From an uncultured Campylobacter sp. (GTDB taxonomy: Bacteria; Campylobacterota; Campylobacteria; Campylobacterales; Campylobacteraceae), in the NCBI RefSeq assembly GCF_937997535.1, contig NZ_CALKTT010000098.1, positions 1-56,258 on the forward strand: a stretch of DNA of 56,258 nt, read 5' to 3'. The number at the start of each line of letters is the position of its first letter. The stretch's first letter is position 1. Below the pieces are notes generated by a model. That model was not told where the DNA came from, made no database searches, and was given only the letters and a program-made list of their open reading frames with translations. A program made the position numbers and the translations under genes. Shown one piece after another: positions 39,891 through 48,919 of this stretch.

Positions 39891-41075
39891 ATGCAACTAA
39901 AAAAGATAACGCCGTTAAGCAACGAATATCTCGAAAAGCTCGGCTTTTACTGGCACACGGACGCCGACGAGACCCCTTACGTCAGCGACGAGATCGTGCG
40001 CGTGAGCGCTGCTGAGGCGGATGCGTATTACGAAGCGGCGAACGAGCTATACGAGATGTTTATCGCAGCCGCGCAGCACGTCATCGACAATAACCTCTTC
40101 CACGAGCTCGGCATCCCCTTCAACCTCGTCGATCTAATCAAACAAAGCTGGGAAAACGAGGTGCACTGGCACCTATACGGGCGCTTCGATTTCGCGGGCG
40201 GGCTGGACGGCAAGCCGATCAAGCTGATAGAATTTAACGCTGACACGCCCACGGCGGTGTTTGAGACGGCGATCATCCAGTGGGCGATGCTCAAAGAAAA
40301 CGGCATGGACGAGGCGAGCCAGTTCAACGACCTCTACGACGCGCTGCGCGATAATTTCAAGCGCCTCGTGGTGCTTGACGGCGAGCTTGAGGATTTTTCT
40401 AAATTTTACGAAGGGTGGAAAATTTTATTTAGCAGCGTTGCGGGCAACGTCGAGGACGAAAAGACGACGAAGCTTTTGCAGCAGACCGCGGAGGATGCGG
40501 GCTTTAAGACGCGCTTTGCTTACGTGGACGAGGTGGAATTTAACGACGAAGAGGGCGTGTTTTTTGACGGCGAAAACTACGAGTATTGGTTCAAGCTGAT
40601 CCCTTGGGAGGCGATCGCGATCGAGGAGGGCGAGCTTGCGCTCATCTTAAAAAACATCGTGCAAAATCAAAAGGCGATCATCCTAAACCCCGCATACACG
40701 CTGCTTTTTCAAAGCAAGGGGATTATGAAAATCCTGTGGGATCTCTATCCGAACCACCCGCTGCTGCTACAAAGCTCCTTTTCGCCGATCATCGGTAAGA
40801 AGATGATCAAAAAGCCGTTTTTGGCGCGCGAGGGGGCGAATGTGGCGATTTTCGACGCGGACGGCAGAAAGATAGAGGAAAACGGCGGAGAATACGAAAA
40901 TCAGAAATTTTTATATCAGGAATTTTACGAGCTAAACAAAGACGAGCGCGCCCAGAGCTACCAAGCGGGGGTGTTTTTCGCCTACGAAGGCTGCGCGCTG
41001 GGCTTCCGCAAGGGCGGCGAGATACTTGATAATCTCTCAAAATTTGTGGGGCACTACATCGAGGACGCGAAGTAG
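39891..41075 (+). CDS. Glutathionylspermidine synthase family ATP-grasp ligase
   Basis: A 394-residue protein with the synthetase domain of the Gsp family but no amidase domain. Motifs are HWHLYGRFDFAGGLDG, LIEFNADTPTAVFETA (metal- and substrate-binding Glu/Asn/Asp), ILNPAYTLLFQSKGIM, LLQSSF, and KKPFLAREGANV (ATP-binding Lys and Arg). Such stand-alone enzymes ligate an amine or peptide carboxylate; whether this one makes glutathionylspermidine is not known. AAAAGGAAA precedes the ATG. Monocistronic between two long spacers. Confidence 0.88.
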   Translation: MQLKKITPLSNEYLEKLGFYWHTDADETPYVSDEIVRVSAAEADAYYEAANELYEMFIAAAQHVIDNNLFHELGIPFNLVDLIKQSWENEVHWHLYGRFDFAGGLDGKPIKLIEFNADTPTAVFETAIIQWAMLKENGMDEASQFNDLYDALRDNFKRLVVLDGELEDFSKFYEGWKILFSSVAGNVEDEKTTKLLQQTAEDAGFKTRFAYVDEVEFNDEEGVFFDGENYEYWFKLIPWEAIAIEEGELALILKNIVQNQKAIILNPAYTLLFQSKGIMKILWDLYPNHPLLLQSSFSPIIGKKMIKKPFLAREGANVAIFDADGRKIEENGGEYENQKFLYQEFYELNKDERAQSYQAGVFFAYEGCALGFRKGGEILDNLSKFVGHYIEDAK

Positions 41076-41660
41076 CGGCGCAGCAAATTTTAAAAATTTG
41101 AGAAATTTTAGGACGGAGCATTTTGGCGATAACTTTGGCAACAAGGTTCTCGCGGCGGTAAATTTTATCGCCGAGCGGCGGTGAAATTTAACGCTAGGAA
41201 GCTACGGCGAAATTTAACGTAGCGGCACGACCAAAATTCTGCGCGGATAAATTTCGTGCAGGTTAAATTTGCGTAAGTTGAAATTTCGTGCAGAGTAAGA
41301 TTCGCGCGAGCTAAATTTTAAAATTTAAATGCGAGCGGCAGCAGCGATTAAATTTATCTCTCGCTTCGGCGTAAATTAGGATTTCAAATTTAGACGCAGG
41401 TTTCAGCGGCGGTAAAATTTACCGCTTATTTCGATGCGAGTTAGAATTTTAAAATTTAACGCTCCGCGCGCTACAAGCATTAAAGTTCGCGAGGGCAGAA
41501 TTCGCGATAGTAAAATTTTGTGAGAAATTTCCGCAATAGCTAAATTTCGCAGGCTAAAATTTGCCGTTTAAGCACTGCGCTCCGACCGCGTGGCGGAATT
41601 TAACGGCTAAATTTAGCCGCGCTACTACGACTTAAAATTTTAAAACGCAAAGGGGAAAAT
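41076..41660. other. AAATTT-studded spacer
   Basis: 585 bases without a gene. By eye I count about twenty AAATTT hexamers, set in GC-rich sequence at intervals of roughly 10-40 bases, often as GCTAAATTT, GCGAAATTT or TTAAAATTTAA. No hairpin with a T run and no convincing frame. AAAGGGGAAA at 41649-41658 is the ribosome-binding site of the next gene. Confidence 0.55.
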
Positions 41661-42593
41661 ATGAAAATCGTATGTTTGGATGCCGCGACGCTGGGAAGCG
41701 ATGCCGATCTTAGCGAGATCGCGAGCTTGGGCGAGTTTGAAAGCTACGAGATGACCGAGCCCGCGCAAACCGCGCAGCGCCTAGCCGGCGCCGATGTCGT
41801 CATCACCAACAAAGTCCTAATCACGGACGAGATCATGGCGCAAACCGCGCTTAAGCTGATCTGCGTTAGCGCCACTGGCACGAATAACATCGATATGCAG
41901 GCCGCGCAGGCTCGCGGCATCGCGGTGAAAAACGTGGCGGGCTATTCGACGAACAGCGTCGTGCAGCAGACCTTCGCGTCGCTGTTTGCACTAACCAATG
42001 CGCTCGGATACTACGCAGACTACGGCAGCAGCGGCAAATGGTGCGAGAGCGAAATTTTTACCCACATTGACGCGCCCATCAGCGAAATTTACGGCAAAGA
42101 ATTCGGCGTCATCGGGCTTGGACAGATCGGCGCAAAGGTCGCCCGCATCGCCGCCGCGTTCGGCGCGAACGTGAGATACTACTCCACTAGCGGCGCGAAC
42201 GACAACGGCGAGTTCGCCAGAGTGAGCCTGGACGCGCTTTTGAGGGCATGCGACATCATCTCGATCCACGCCCCACTAAATCCAAAAACGGCGGGATTGA
42301 TCGGCGAGGCGGAGCTTGCGAAGATGAAAGAGGGGGCGATCTTGATGAATTTCGGCCGCGGCGGCATCGTGGACGAGGACGCGCTAGCTCGCGCCGTGGA
42401 CGAGCGAGGCCTGCGCACGGCGCTTGACGTGCTGCAAACAGAGCCGATGAGGGCGGATCATCCGCTGCTGCGCGTGAAAAATCGCCGTAACGTCATCATC
42501 ACGCCTCACATCGCATGGGCGAGCATAGAGGCCCGCAAACGGCTGATAAAGATGATCGCGCAAAATATTAGGGATTTTATGAACGGCAAATGA
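41661..42593 (+). CDS. D-2-hydroxyacid dehydrogenase (glycerate/hydroxypyruvate reductase-like)
   Basis: A 310-residue NAD-dependent enzyme. The N-terminal half carries VSATGTNNIDM and KNVAGYSTNSVVQQT. The Rossmann motif is GLGQIG (152-157). The catalytic triad appears as Arg in NFGRGGIVDE (233), Glu in DVLQTEPM (261) and His in TPHIAWAS (283). The architecture fits HprA/glycerate dehydrogenase-like reductases, but substrate specificity is not readable. Monocistronic. Confidence 0.9.
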   Translation: MKIVCLDAATLGSDADLSEIASLGEFESYEMTEPAQTAQRLAGADVVITNKVLITDEIMAQTALKLICVSATGTNNIDMQAAQARGIAVKNVAGYSTNSVVQQTFASLFALTNALGYYADYGSSGKWCESEIFTHIDAPISEIYGKEFGVIGLGQIGAKVARIAAAFGANVRYYSTSGANDNGEFARVSLDALLRACDIISIHAPLNPKTAGLIGEAELAKMKEGAILMNFGRGGIVDEDALARAVDERGLRTALDVLQTEPMRADHPLLRVKNRRNVIITPHIAWASIEARKRLIKMIAQNIRDFMNGK

Positions 42594-42778
42594 ATGCAGT
42601 TAAAACGCCGAAGTAAATTTAAAAATCAAGATGCGGCGCAAGGCTCACAAAGACTCTGCACATAGTATTTCAAGCACCGCATATAAATTTTATTAGCTGA
42701 AAAGAAGCGATACCGTTTCGGGTAAAATTTTAAATTTACGCCGCGAATAAGCTATTTCTCCGCTTTGAATTCATGGAT

Positions 42779-43924
42779 TTATCTTTTCTTGCAAATTCTT
42801 TTTATGCTCATCCAAAATCCTGTAACTATAAAAAATAACACTAAAATCGCCGCTACGCAAAATAAGAACTTACCTGCCTCGCCGAAGATATAGCCCGAAT
42901 GCACGCTCAAAACGGCTTTATGTATAGCAAAAGGGCGCGGCATGGTGCTTTTCGCATCGTCATAGCGAGCATGCCGCAAGATGCCCTTTTTAACGTTTAT
43001 ACTCATCGTATTCATATGCTCTTCGCTCTTTTCGCCTTTATCGAAATAAAAGATCATAAAATTTTCTCCATCTTTTTGAGCGATAATATTGAAGAATTCG
43101 TAGTTTTCACCGCGTTCACGCTTAAAAATATCAAATGCCGTCTGAAAATTTAAAATTTTATCTTCATCCTCAAGCGAAAATCCTCGCACTTCGGTAAAGC
43201 TCGTTTTTCTAAAAATTTCCTTTTCCCCTAGCGCTCTGTTGGTGATTTTGGCTATCCAATCATACGACCAATAAAGCCCGCTAGCGCTTATCGTAAGTAA
43301 AACGGGCAGCAGCAAAACTCCGACTGCGCCGTGCAAGCTATATAAAAACGCGTAACCTCTCGCTTTAAAATTTATCCTAAATGCGCGTAAAATCTTTCCT
43401 CTAAAGCTAGGATAATAGATCACCACGCCTGAAATTAAGACTAAAATAAACATAATTGTGCTAAGCGCTACGATATTTTTGCCTATTAGCCGCAGAGTTT
43501 CGTTTTTGCTTAACCCAAATCCCAGATTGGTATGTAGGTTTAGCATTACGCCGATAAACTTATCGCCTATGTTTTCCGAAGTAATTTCACCGCTATAAGG
43601 ATCTATAAAATATGATTTAAACTCACCGCCAGAATCTGTACCGGAAAGCCTAATCGCTTCGTTTTTGTTTTGAGGAATTCTATAATAACTAAGCGTAAAA
43701 CCGGGCTTGGCTTTTCTGAAAATATTTAAAATTTTGGCGGGCTTAAGAGCGTCTTTTTCGCTCGGGCTCACGAAAGATTTGCTTTGATTTAACGCATCTA
43801 TAATCTCATCATGATACGAGATAATAGCGCCGCTAAGGGCTATGATTAAGATCGGCACACAGCATATAAGCGTCAAAACAAGATGGACGTTGAACCAAAA
43901 TTTTTTCCTTTTTAGAATCGCCAT
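42779..43924 (-). CDS. PepSY-associated membrane protein (PiuB-like)
   Basis: A 381-residue inner-membrane protein with four membrane segments (about 12-35, 143-167, 193-217 and 350-372) and PepSY-type periplasmic parts (SYYRIPQNKNEAIRL, FKSYFIDPYSGEI; N-LHTNLGFG between). Conserved His residues in LHTNLGFG, SLHGAVGV and HSGYIFG could ligate heme, as proposed for PepSY proteins linked to siderophore reduction. It lies 49 bases after the TonB receptor gene in the same direction, forming an iron-uptake operon. AAGGAAA precedes the ATG. Confidence 0.88.
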   Translation of the reverse strand: MAILKRKKFWFNVHLVLTLICCVPILIIALSGAIISYHDEIIDALNQSKSFVSPSEKDALKPAKILNIFRKAKPGFTLSYYRIPQNKNEAIRLSGTDSGGEFKSYFIDPYSGEITSENIGDKFIGVMLNLHTNLGFGLSKNETLRLIGKNIVALSTIMFILVLISGVVIYYPSFRGKILRAFRINFKARGYAFLYSLHGAVGVLLLPVLLTISASGLYWSYDWIAKITNRALGEKEIFRKTSFTEVRGFSLEDEDKILNFQTAFDIFKRERGENYEFFNIIAQKDGENFMIFYFDKGEKSEEHMNTMSINVKKGILRHARYDDAKSTMPRPFAIHKAVLSVHSGYIFGEAGKFLFCVAAILVLFFIVTGFWMSIKRICKKR

Positions 43925-43973
43925 TAATTTCCTTAAATTTTAAATCCGCGGACGAAATTTATGCGTCGCGAAT

Positions 43974-45944
43974 TTAAAAATTCACGTTAAATCCAACCTG
44001 CGCCTTCATCCCGTCTACAACCATCATTTGATAATTTCCCGAGCGCGTTAGTACGAATTCGTTGAATATGTTATAAAGCGTAAAATTTAAACTTGCGTCT
44101 TTTGTGACTTTATAGCTCGTGCCCAGATCAAAAAGCGTGTATGAGCGGATATCCTCATCGTAGCTTAGGCTATCGCGCGTCCTACTATAATAATTTATTT
44201 GCGACCATAAGTTTAGCTTGGAGCTTACGTCGTAATCAAATCCTAGCTTTACCGAATGGATTGGAAAATTATTTAAGGTTTTACCCTTCTCGCTACCCGT
44301 TTTTTGCTCGGATTTCGTATAGGCGTAGTTTGCATGCAGCTTCAAATTATCTAAAATTTGATAATCGCTACTTAGCTCTAGACCCCTAACCTCAGCTTCT
44401 CCAATATTTATAGTATCCCAAATACCGCGCCTGTAAGTTTTGCCGTTATGCACGCAAGGATTTCCCGGTCTTGGACGGCAAATTAATTTCGTAGAAATTC
44501 CATCTTTGATTTTGGTATAAAACGCAGTAGCGCTAAAGTTAAATTTATCGTTATCGTCGTAAGAAAACCCGCCTTCGTAGCTTATGCTGCTTTCAGGCTT
44601 TAGAGAGCTTCTGCCTATCTGCGCTCCCTGGCCTCCTGCAAATGGCAGGGCAAGGCCCTCGCTACGCTGCTTAATATCCGGAGTTGAATATCCCGTCGAA
44701 ATGCCACCTTTAATAGAAAAACTTTCGTTTAAACGATAAACGGCATAAGCGCGCGGCGATATATGGCCGCCGTAGTCTTTATCGCGGTTATATCTGATTC
44801 CGCCGGTTAGTGTTAAATCATCAGTTAGATAAAAATCATCCTCGCCGTAGATCGAATAATCCCATCTTTTGACATTTGCCTCATCTGCGGTAGTAGCGGC
44901 TTCGTTTAATCTCTCGCTTCGGTATTGCACGCCCAAACTCAAAGCATTTGAATCGAAAAAATATGAGCCTTTAGAATTTAGCGTAGTCGTTCTAAGACGC
45001 AGATCCTGGGCGCCGCTTTCTTTCATGCTATCGTAATTTGCGTAGCTATCTATCATAAACTTATCGTATTTTCCCTGGTGAGACAGGCTTGCAGTGTAGC
45101 CTTTCATATCCTCTTTCGCAATATCGTTATTGCCTCCCGAGGTTGTTCGCGTACGCCCGTATGTACGCCTAAATTTATTATTTACTTTACGATAATCAAG
45201 CGTTACCTCATCATTTTGCGTTACGTTATACATCAGTTTTGCGCCTATATTCGTCTCTTCATTATTTCTATTCGCATAAGGCTCTTTGTCCTCTATCTTT
45301 TCAAAAAATCTGCCGTAAAGTGCGATACCTAGCACGTCCGGGACGATAGCCCCGTTTAGATAAAAACCTGTTTGATAATCACCTTTTATTTGCGATTTTT
45401 TAGCAAAAGTATAGTATCCGTTTACATTGCCGCTAGGCTCATTTGAAAAGCCCTTGGTGATGATATTTATTACCCCGCCCATAGCGTCGCTGCCGTAAAG
45501 CGAGCTCATAGGACCGCGGATGACCTCTATGCGCTCTATCGCATTTGCGGGAGGCAAGAAATTCTGGCTGCTGCCGATACTTCTTAATCCTTTATAAGCA
45601 CTATCGCTAGTCGCAGGTTTGCCGTCGATTAAAATTTTCGTATATTTTTGAGATAGGCCTCTTAGGCTTATGCCTTTTCTCGATGCAGCGCCTAGCGTTG
45701 CGGTAAAGGCACTCGGCAAATCCTCTACCATTGCGGAGACATCTTGGTAGTTGCGCTTTCGTATCTCTTTTTGCGTAAGAACGGAGATAGAAGCGGGTGC
45801 GTCTTGAATATTTTGCCGATAGCCCGTAGCACTGACTACGGTAATTTCACCCAAATTTACGCTTTTGTCCTGTTTTTCTATCTCGCTCGATATTCCGGCT
45901 GTCGCTATAGCAGCGATCAGCGATAATTTATATATTGTGCGCAC
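43974..45944 (-). CDS. TonB-dependent siderophore receptor (FepA/CirA-like)
   Basis: A 656-residue outer-membrane protein starting at GTG with AAGGGGC upstream. Signal peptide (about 1-20), TonB box in NLGEITVVSA (near 31-40), plug domain (ISVLTQKEI ... GISLRGLSQKYTKILIDGK ... RIEVIRGPMSSLYGSDAMGGVINIITK), then a 22-strand barrel ending in Phe (VGFNVNF). A Cys pair in ICRPRPGNPC recalls the loop disulfide of catecholate siderophore receptors. The ligand is not certain. Divergent from an AraC regulator, with a Fur-like box between them. Confidence 0.95.
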   Translation of the reverse strand: MRTIYKLSLIAAIATAGISSEIEKQDKSVNLGEITVVSATGYRQNIQDAPASISVLTQKEIRKRNYQDVSAMVEDLPSAFTATLGAASRKGISLRGLSQKYTKILIDGKPATSDSAYKGLRSIGSSQNFLPPANAIERIEVIRGPMSSLYGSDAMGGVINIITKGFSNEPSGNVNGYYTFAKKSQIKGDYQTGFYLNGAIVPDVLGIALYGRFFEKIEDKEPYANRNNEETNIGAKLMYNVTQNDEVTLDYRKVNNKFRRTYGRTRTTSGGNNDIAKEDMKGYTASLSHQGKYDKFMIDSYANYDSMKESGAQDLRLRTTTLNSKGSYFFDSNALSLGVQYRSERLNEAATTADEANVKRWDYSIYGEDDFYLTDDLTLTGGIRYNRDKDYGGHISPRAYAVYRLNESFSIKGGISTGYSTPDIKQRSEGLALPFAGGQGAQIGRSSLKPESSISYEGGFSYDDNDKFNFSATAFYTKIKDGISTKLICRPRPGNPCVHNGKTYRRGIWDTINIGEAEVRGLELSSDYQILDNLKLHANYAYTKSEQKTGSEKGKTLNNFPIHSVKLGFDYDVSSKLNLWSQINYYSRTRDSLSYDEDIRSYTLFDLGTSYKVTKDASLNFTLYNIFNEFVLTRSGNYQMMVVDGMKAQVGFNVNF

Positions 45945-45990
45945 AAACGCCCCTTTTCTTATTAAAATTTAAACTCATTTTACTATAATA

Positions 45991-46005
45991 AGATATGCAT
46001 TATCA
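45991..46005. promoter_or_regulatory. Candidate Fur box
   Basis: Read leftward, TGATAATGCATATCT matches 12 of 15 positions of the 7-1-7 Fur consensus (TGATAAT-n-ATTATCA). It lies between the receptor start (45944) and the AraC start (46054), so iron could control both. Confidence 0.6.
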
Positions 46006-46053
46006 AGAAATACTAAACGGCAGAGGGATTATTTTAAACGCTAAAGGGATAAG

Positions 46054-47010
46054 ATGAGCAAGGAGATAAGTTTAGACGATTTTTTGCAAAAAATATCTAA
46101 CGACATTGAGCCGTCTAAGCAATGTGGGTATAACAAAACCGAGCTTGAAAGCGAAAGTATAAAATTCGGCTTTAGCTCTTTTTATACGGGCGGAGAGATA
46201 GGATATTATAGCAGTGATATAATTTGCAGAGATTTCCTTTTGCATCGCCACGAACGGGGCAGCCGCTATTCATTTTTATTTTTCAATACTGGCGAAAATC
46301 CTATCTGCTTCAGATCGGATAAAGATCAATTCGTCTTGAATAAAGGTGAGTTTTGGCTCGGAACTATGCAAAGCAAATTGCGTGGCGTTCACGAGCTTGA
46401 AAATAAACACTATAAAAGCTCCTGCATAGCGCTTAGCACCGCTTTTGCAAATGAGCTGGGAATTTTAAAAAATTTGAATTTAGATCAAGCCGTTTGCATG
46501 AAGAAATTTAAAACAAGCGCCGTGCAAAATATTATTCTCAAAGAGCTCGAAAATGCCGCGATATACGACGGCAAAATACGCGAAATTTTTATGGAAAGTA
46601 AAATTTTAGAGATGCTTTATAGAAGTTTTCATAAATTTAATGAGCCCGAAAATGCGCTTAGCCTTGATGAAAATCGCATAAAAACAGTTCAAAAAGCAAA
46701 GAAAATATTACTCGAAAATATGCAAAATCCACCTAGCATTAAGGAGCTCGCTCATCTTTGTGCCACGAACGAATTTGCACTAAAAAAGGATTTTAAAGCA
46801 TATTTCGGCACGAGCGTTTATGCAATGCTGACAAATGAGCGGCTTGAGATTGCAAAAGAGCTATTGAGTCTAGATCAAATCAGCGTAAACGAAGCTGCTA
46901 AAATGGTCGGATATAATAATTTATCGCATTTTTCTAAAATTTTTAGGACTAAATTTAACGTGCTGCCGACGCAACTGAAAAAGGATATAAAATTTTACTA
47001 CTCGGATTAG
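46054..47010 (+). CDS. AraC family transcriptional regulator (PchR-like)
   Basis: A 318-residue regulator with the AraC/XylS DNA-binding domain at about 218-312: NPPSIKELAHLCATNEFALKK and LSLDQISVNEAAKMVGYNNLSHFSKIFRTKF (the two helix-turn-helix motifs). The N-terminal 200 residues would sense ligand; in PchR-type proteins this is the ferric siderophore. Divergent from the TonB receptor gene, it probably activates it in response to siderophore, with Fur repressing. Confidence 0.93.
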   Translation: MSKEISLDDFLQKISNDIEPSKQCGYNKTELESESIKFGFSSFYTGGEIGYYSSDIICRDFLLHRHERGSRYSFLFFNTGENPICFRSDKDQFVLNKGEFWLGTMQSKLRGVHELENKHYKSSCIALSTAFANELGILKNLNLDQAVCMKKFKTSAVQNIILKELENAAIYDGKIREIFMESKILEMLYRSFHKFNEPENALSLDENRIKTVQKAKKILLENMQNPPSIKELAHLCATNEFALKKDFKAYFGTSVYAMLTNERLEIAKELLSLDQISVNEAAKMVGYNNLSHFSKIFRTKFNVLPTQLKKDIKFYYSD

Positions 47011-47156
47011 AATTTCTTGCGACCGGCTATCTTTTATAAGTCGCGCCCTTTCACAACCGCATATCAAAACATCATAAAATTTTATATCGCAACCGGGATC
47101 CGTAAAAATACGGAATTTAAATTATAAATTGCCGCCGAAGCCTTGGCGACAAAGCA

Positions 47157-47179
47157 AGCTGCGATCAAATATCGCAGCT
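47157..47179. terminator. Hairpin between convergent genes
   Basis: A perfect 9-base inverted repeat AGCTGCGAT-CAAAT-ATCGCAGCT between the AraC gene and the end of the binding-protein array. There is no long T run on either side, so it may be a weak bidirectional terminator. Confidence 0.5.
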
Positions 47180-47232
47180 GCGCGTATGTTCGGACGACAA
47201 AGGACGCCTTAAAATTTTAAATGCGTCTAAAT

Positions 47233-48036
47233 TTAAAACAGGCTATAAACCTCATCGAGCGTGAAGTGCTTTTTATCGATCTTGCCGCCGTAGTATGGCT
47301 TGATATCCTCGTCAAAAGCCTTGTGAAAAAATTTTGCTTTATACATTTTTACCAGGCTGCTATTAACTGCATCAAGCAGCTCGGTATTGCCCTTAGATAG
47401 GGCAACGGCGATATAATCTACCTTGCCAAGGTTGATGATTTTTGCATCAAGCGCGGCATCGTTTCTAGCGTATCCGAGTACGACCGTATTATCGTCGGCA
47501 AAGCCTATGCCCTCGCCAGCCTTTAGTCTGGCGACGCACTCATTCGCGTCGGCACATGTCGCAATCTCGTAACCCGCGTTTTTAAAGTGCTCCTCGGCAG
47601 TTGTGCCTTTAACGCTTAGAATTTTTTTATGCGCGATCTGATCGATTCTTGAAATATTATCATCCTTGCGGCTTAGCACGCCAATTTGCACTGAATAATA
47701 CGGGTAAGAAAAATCGACTTTCTGAACGCGATCTTTTGTGACGGTAAGCTTGGATATGATGAGATCTACTTTGTTTTGCTCCAGTGAAGGAACGCGATCT
47801 TTAGATGCTACGGAGATAAAGTCGATTTTGATCTTTTTATTGCCGAATAGATTTTTGACTAGCTCATTTGCCAAGTCAACCTCAAAGCCCTTTAGTGTGC
47901 CGTTATCATCGAAGCTAAACGGAGGCTGGGAATCTTGCAAACCTATGCGAATTTCGCCTGCTTGCTTGATATCTGCTAATGAGTTAGCGCAAAGCGCGCC
48001 AGCACCCAGCAAAATACTTAGTAGAATTTTTTTCAT
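47233..48036 (-). CDS. Amino-acid-type ABC substrate-binding protein, array copy 4
   Basis: A 267-residue periplasmic binding protein of family 3 (HisJ/CjaC/FliY type). Signal peptide MKKILLSILLGAGALCANSL, then IKQAGEIRIGLQDSQPPFSFDD, the family signature GFEVDLANELVKN, VDFSYPYYSVQIGV and KGTTAEEHFKNAGY. It has the C-x5-C pair (CADANEC) found in all four copies. It is the most divergent of the middle copies and the last gene of the array. No permease or ATPase gene is linked. Confidence 0.92.
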   Translation of the reverse strand: MKKILLSILLGAGALCANSLADIKQAGEIRIGLQDSQPPFSFDDNGTLKGFEVDLANELVKNLFGNKKIKIDFISVASKDRVPSLEQNKVDLIISKLTVTKDRVQKVDFSYPYYSVQIGVLSRKDDNISRIDQIAHKKILSVKGTTAEEHFKNAGYEIATCADANECVARLKAGEGIGFADDNTVVLGYARNDAALDAKIINLGKVDYIAVALSKGNTELLDAVNSSLVKMYKAKFFHKAFDEDIKPYYGGKIDKKHFTLDEVYSLF

Positions 48037-48051
48037 ATTTCGTCCTTTAAA

Positions 48052-48855
48052 TTAAAACATTTTATAAAGATCATCTAACAAGAAATATTTTTTCTCAGCC
48101 TTTCCCTTGTAAAAAGGATCGATGCTGTCGTTAAAAATTTTCTTGAAAAAGCCATTTTTGCTGAGCTTGACAAGCCCGTCGTTTAGAGCGTTTAGCAAGT
48201 CGTCGTTACCTTTTTGCACCGCGATAGCTAAAAAGTCCGTCGTGCCTAAATTCTTTATATTTACCTCTACTTTGCGATCTACGACCGAATAGCCCAAAAC
48301 TACCATATTATCGTCCGCATAGCCGCTGCCGCGACCGGATTTTAATGCGCGGAAGCATTCGCTCGAACTAGCGCATGAGATAACCTTAAAGCCTTCCTTA
48401 TTAAAATAATCAAAAGCCGTAGTGCCGGGCTCTGCTAAAATTTCTTTATCTTGTAAATCGTCTACGGTTTTTATATTATCATCGGTGCGGGTTAGCACGC
48501 CGATATTTACGCTAAAGTAGGGGTTTGAAAAATCCACTAGCTTCTCGCGCTCTTTCGTAACCGTGATGGCTGCGATATCCAAATCGACCTTGTTATCTTG
48601 CACGGCTGTGATACGGTCGTTGCCTAGAGTTACAACATATTCGATTTTGCCGCCCTTATCGCCGAAAATTTCTTTCACGAGCTCTTCGATAAGCGAAATT
48701 TCAAAACCGCTGTATTTGCCGTCCTCGGAGACGCTAAGCGGCGGCAGTGAGCCATCTATTCCGATACGAATGAGCCCTTTTTCTTTGATCTGCGCTAAAG
48801 AGTTAGCAAATAACGAACACGAAGCGATTAACAACGCAAATATAATCTTTTTCAT
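48052..48855 (-). CDS. Amino-acid-type ABC substrate-binding protein, array copy 3
   Basis: A 267-residue periplasmic binding protein, closest to copy 2: IGIDGSLPPLSVSEDGKYSG, VDFSNPYFSVNIGVLTRTDD, EPGTTAFDYFNKEGF, CASSSEC and GYADDNMVVLGYSVVDRK. The leader LLIASCSLFAN contains a lipobox-like I-A-S-C, so it might be a lipoprotein. 15 bases separate it from copy 4. Ligand unknown; the ligand-pocket Arg and Asp of family 3 are present in LTRTDD and the final GYADD segment. Confidence 0.92.
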   Translation of the reverse strand: MKKIIFALLIASCSLFANSLAQIKEKGLIRIGIDGSLPPLSVSEDGKYSGFEISLIEELVKEIFGDKGGKIEYVVTLGNDRITAVQDNKVDLDIAAITVTKEREKLVDFSNPYFSVNIGVLTRTDDNIKTVDDLQDKEILAEPGTTAFDYFNKEGFKVISCASSSECFRALKSGRGSGYADDNMVVLGYSVVDRKVEVNIKNLGTTDFLAIAVQKGNDDLLNALNDGLVKLSKNGFFKKIFNDSIDPFYKGKAEKKYFLLDDLYKMF

Positions 48856-48919
48856 AAAATTCCTTTAAATTTTACTAAAATTTGCCAGCGAATAGAATTC
48901 CATCCATCGCCGCTTTAAA

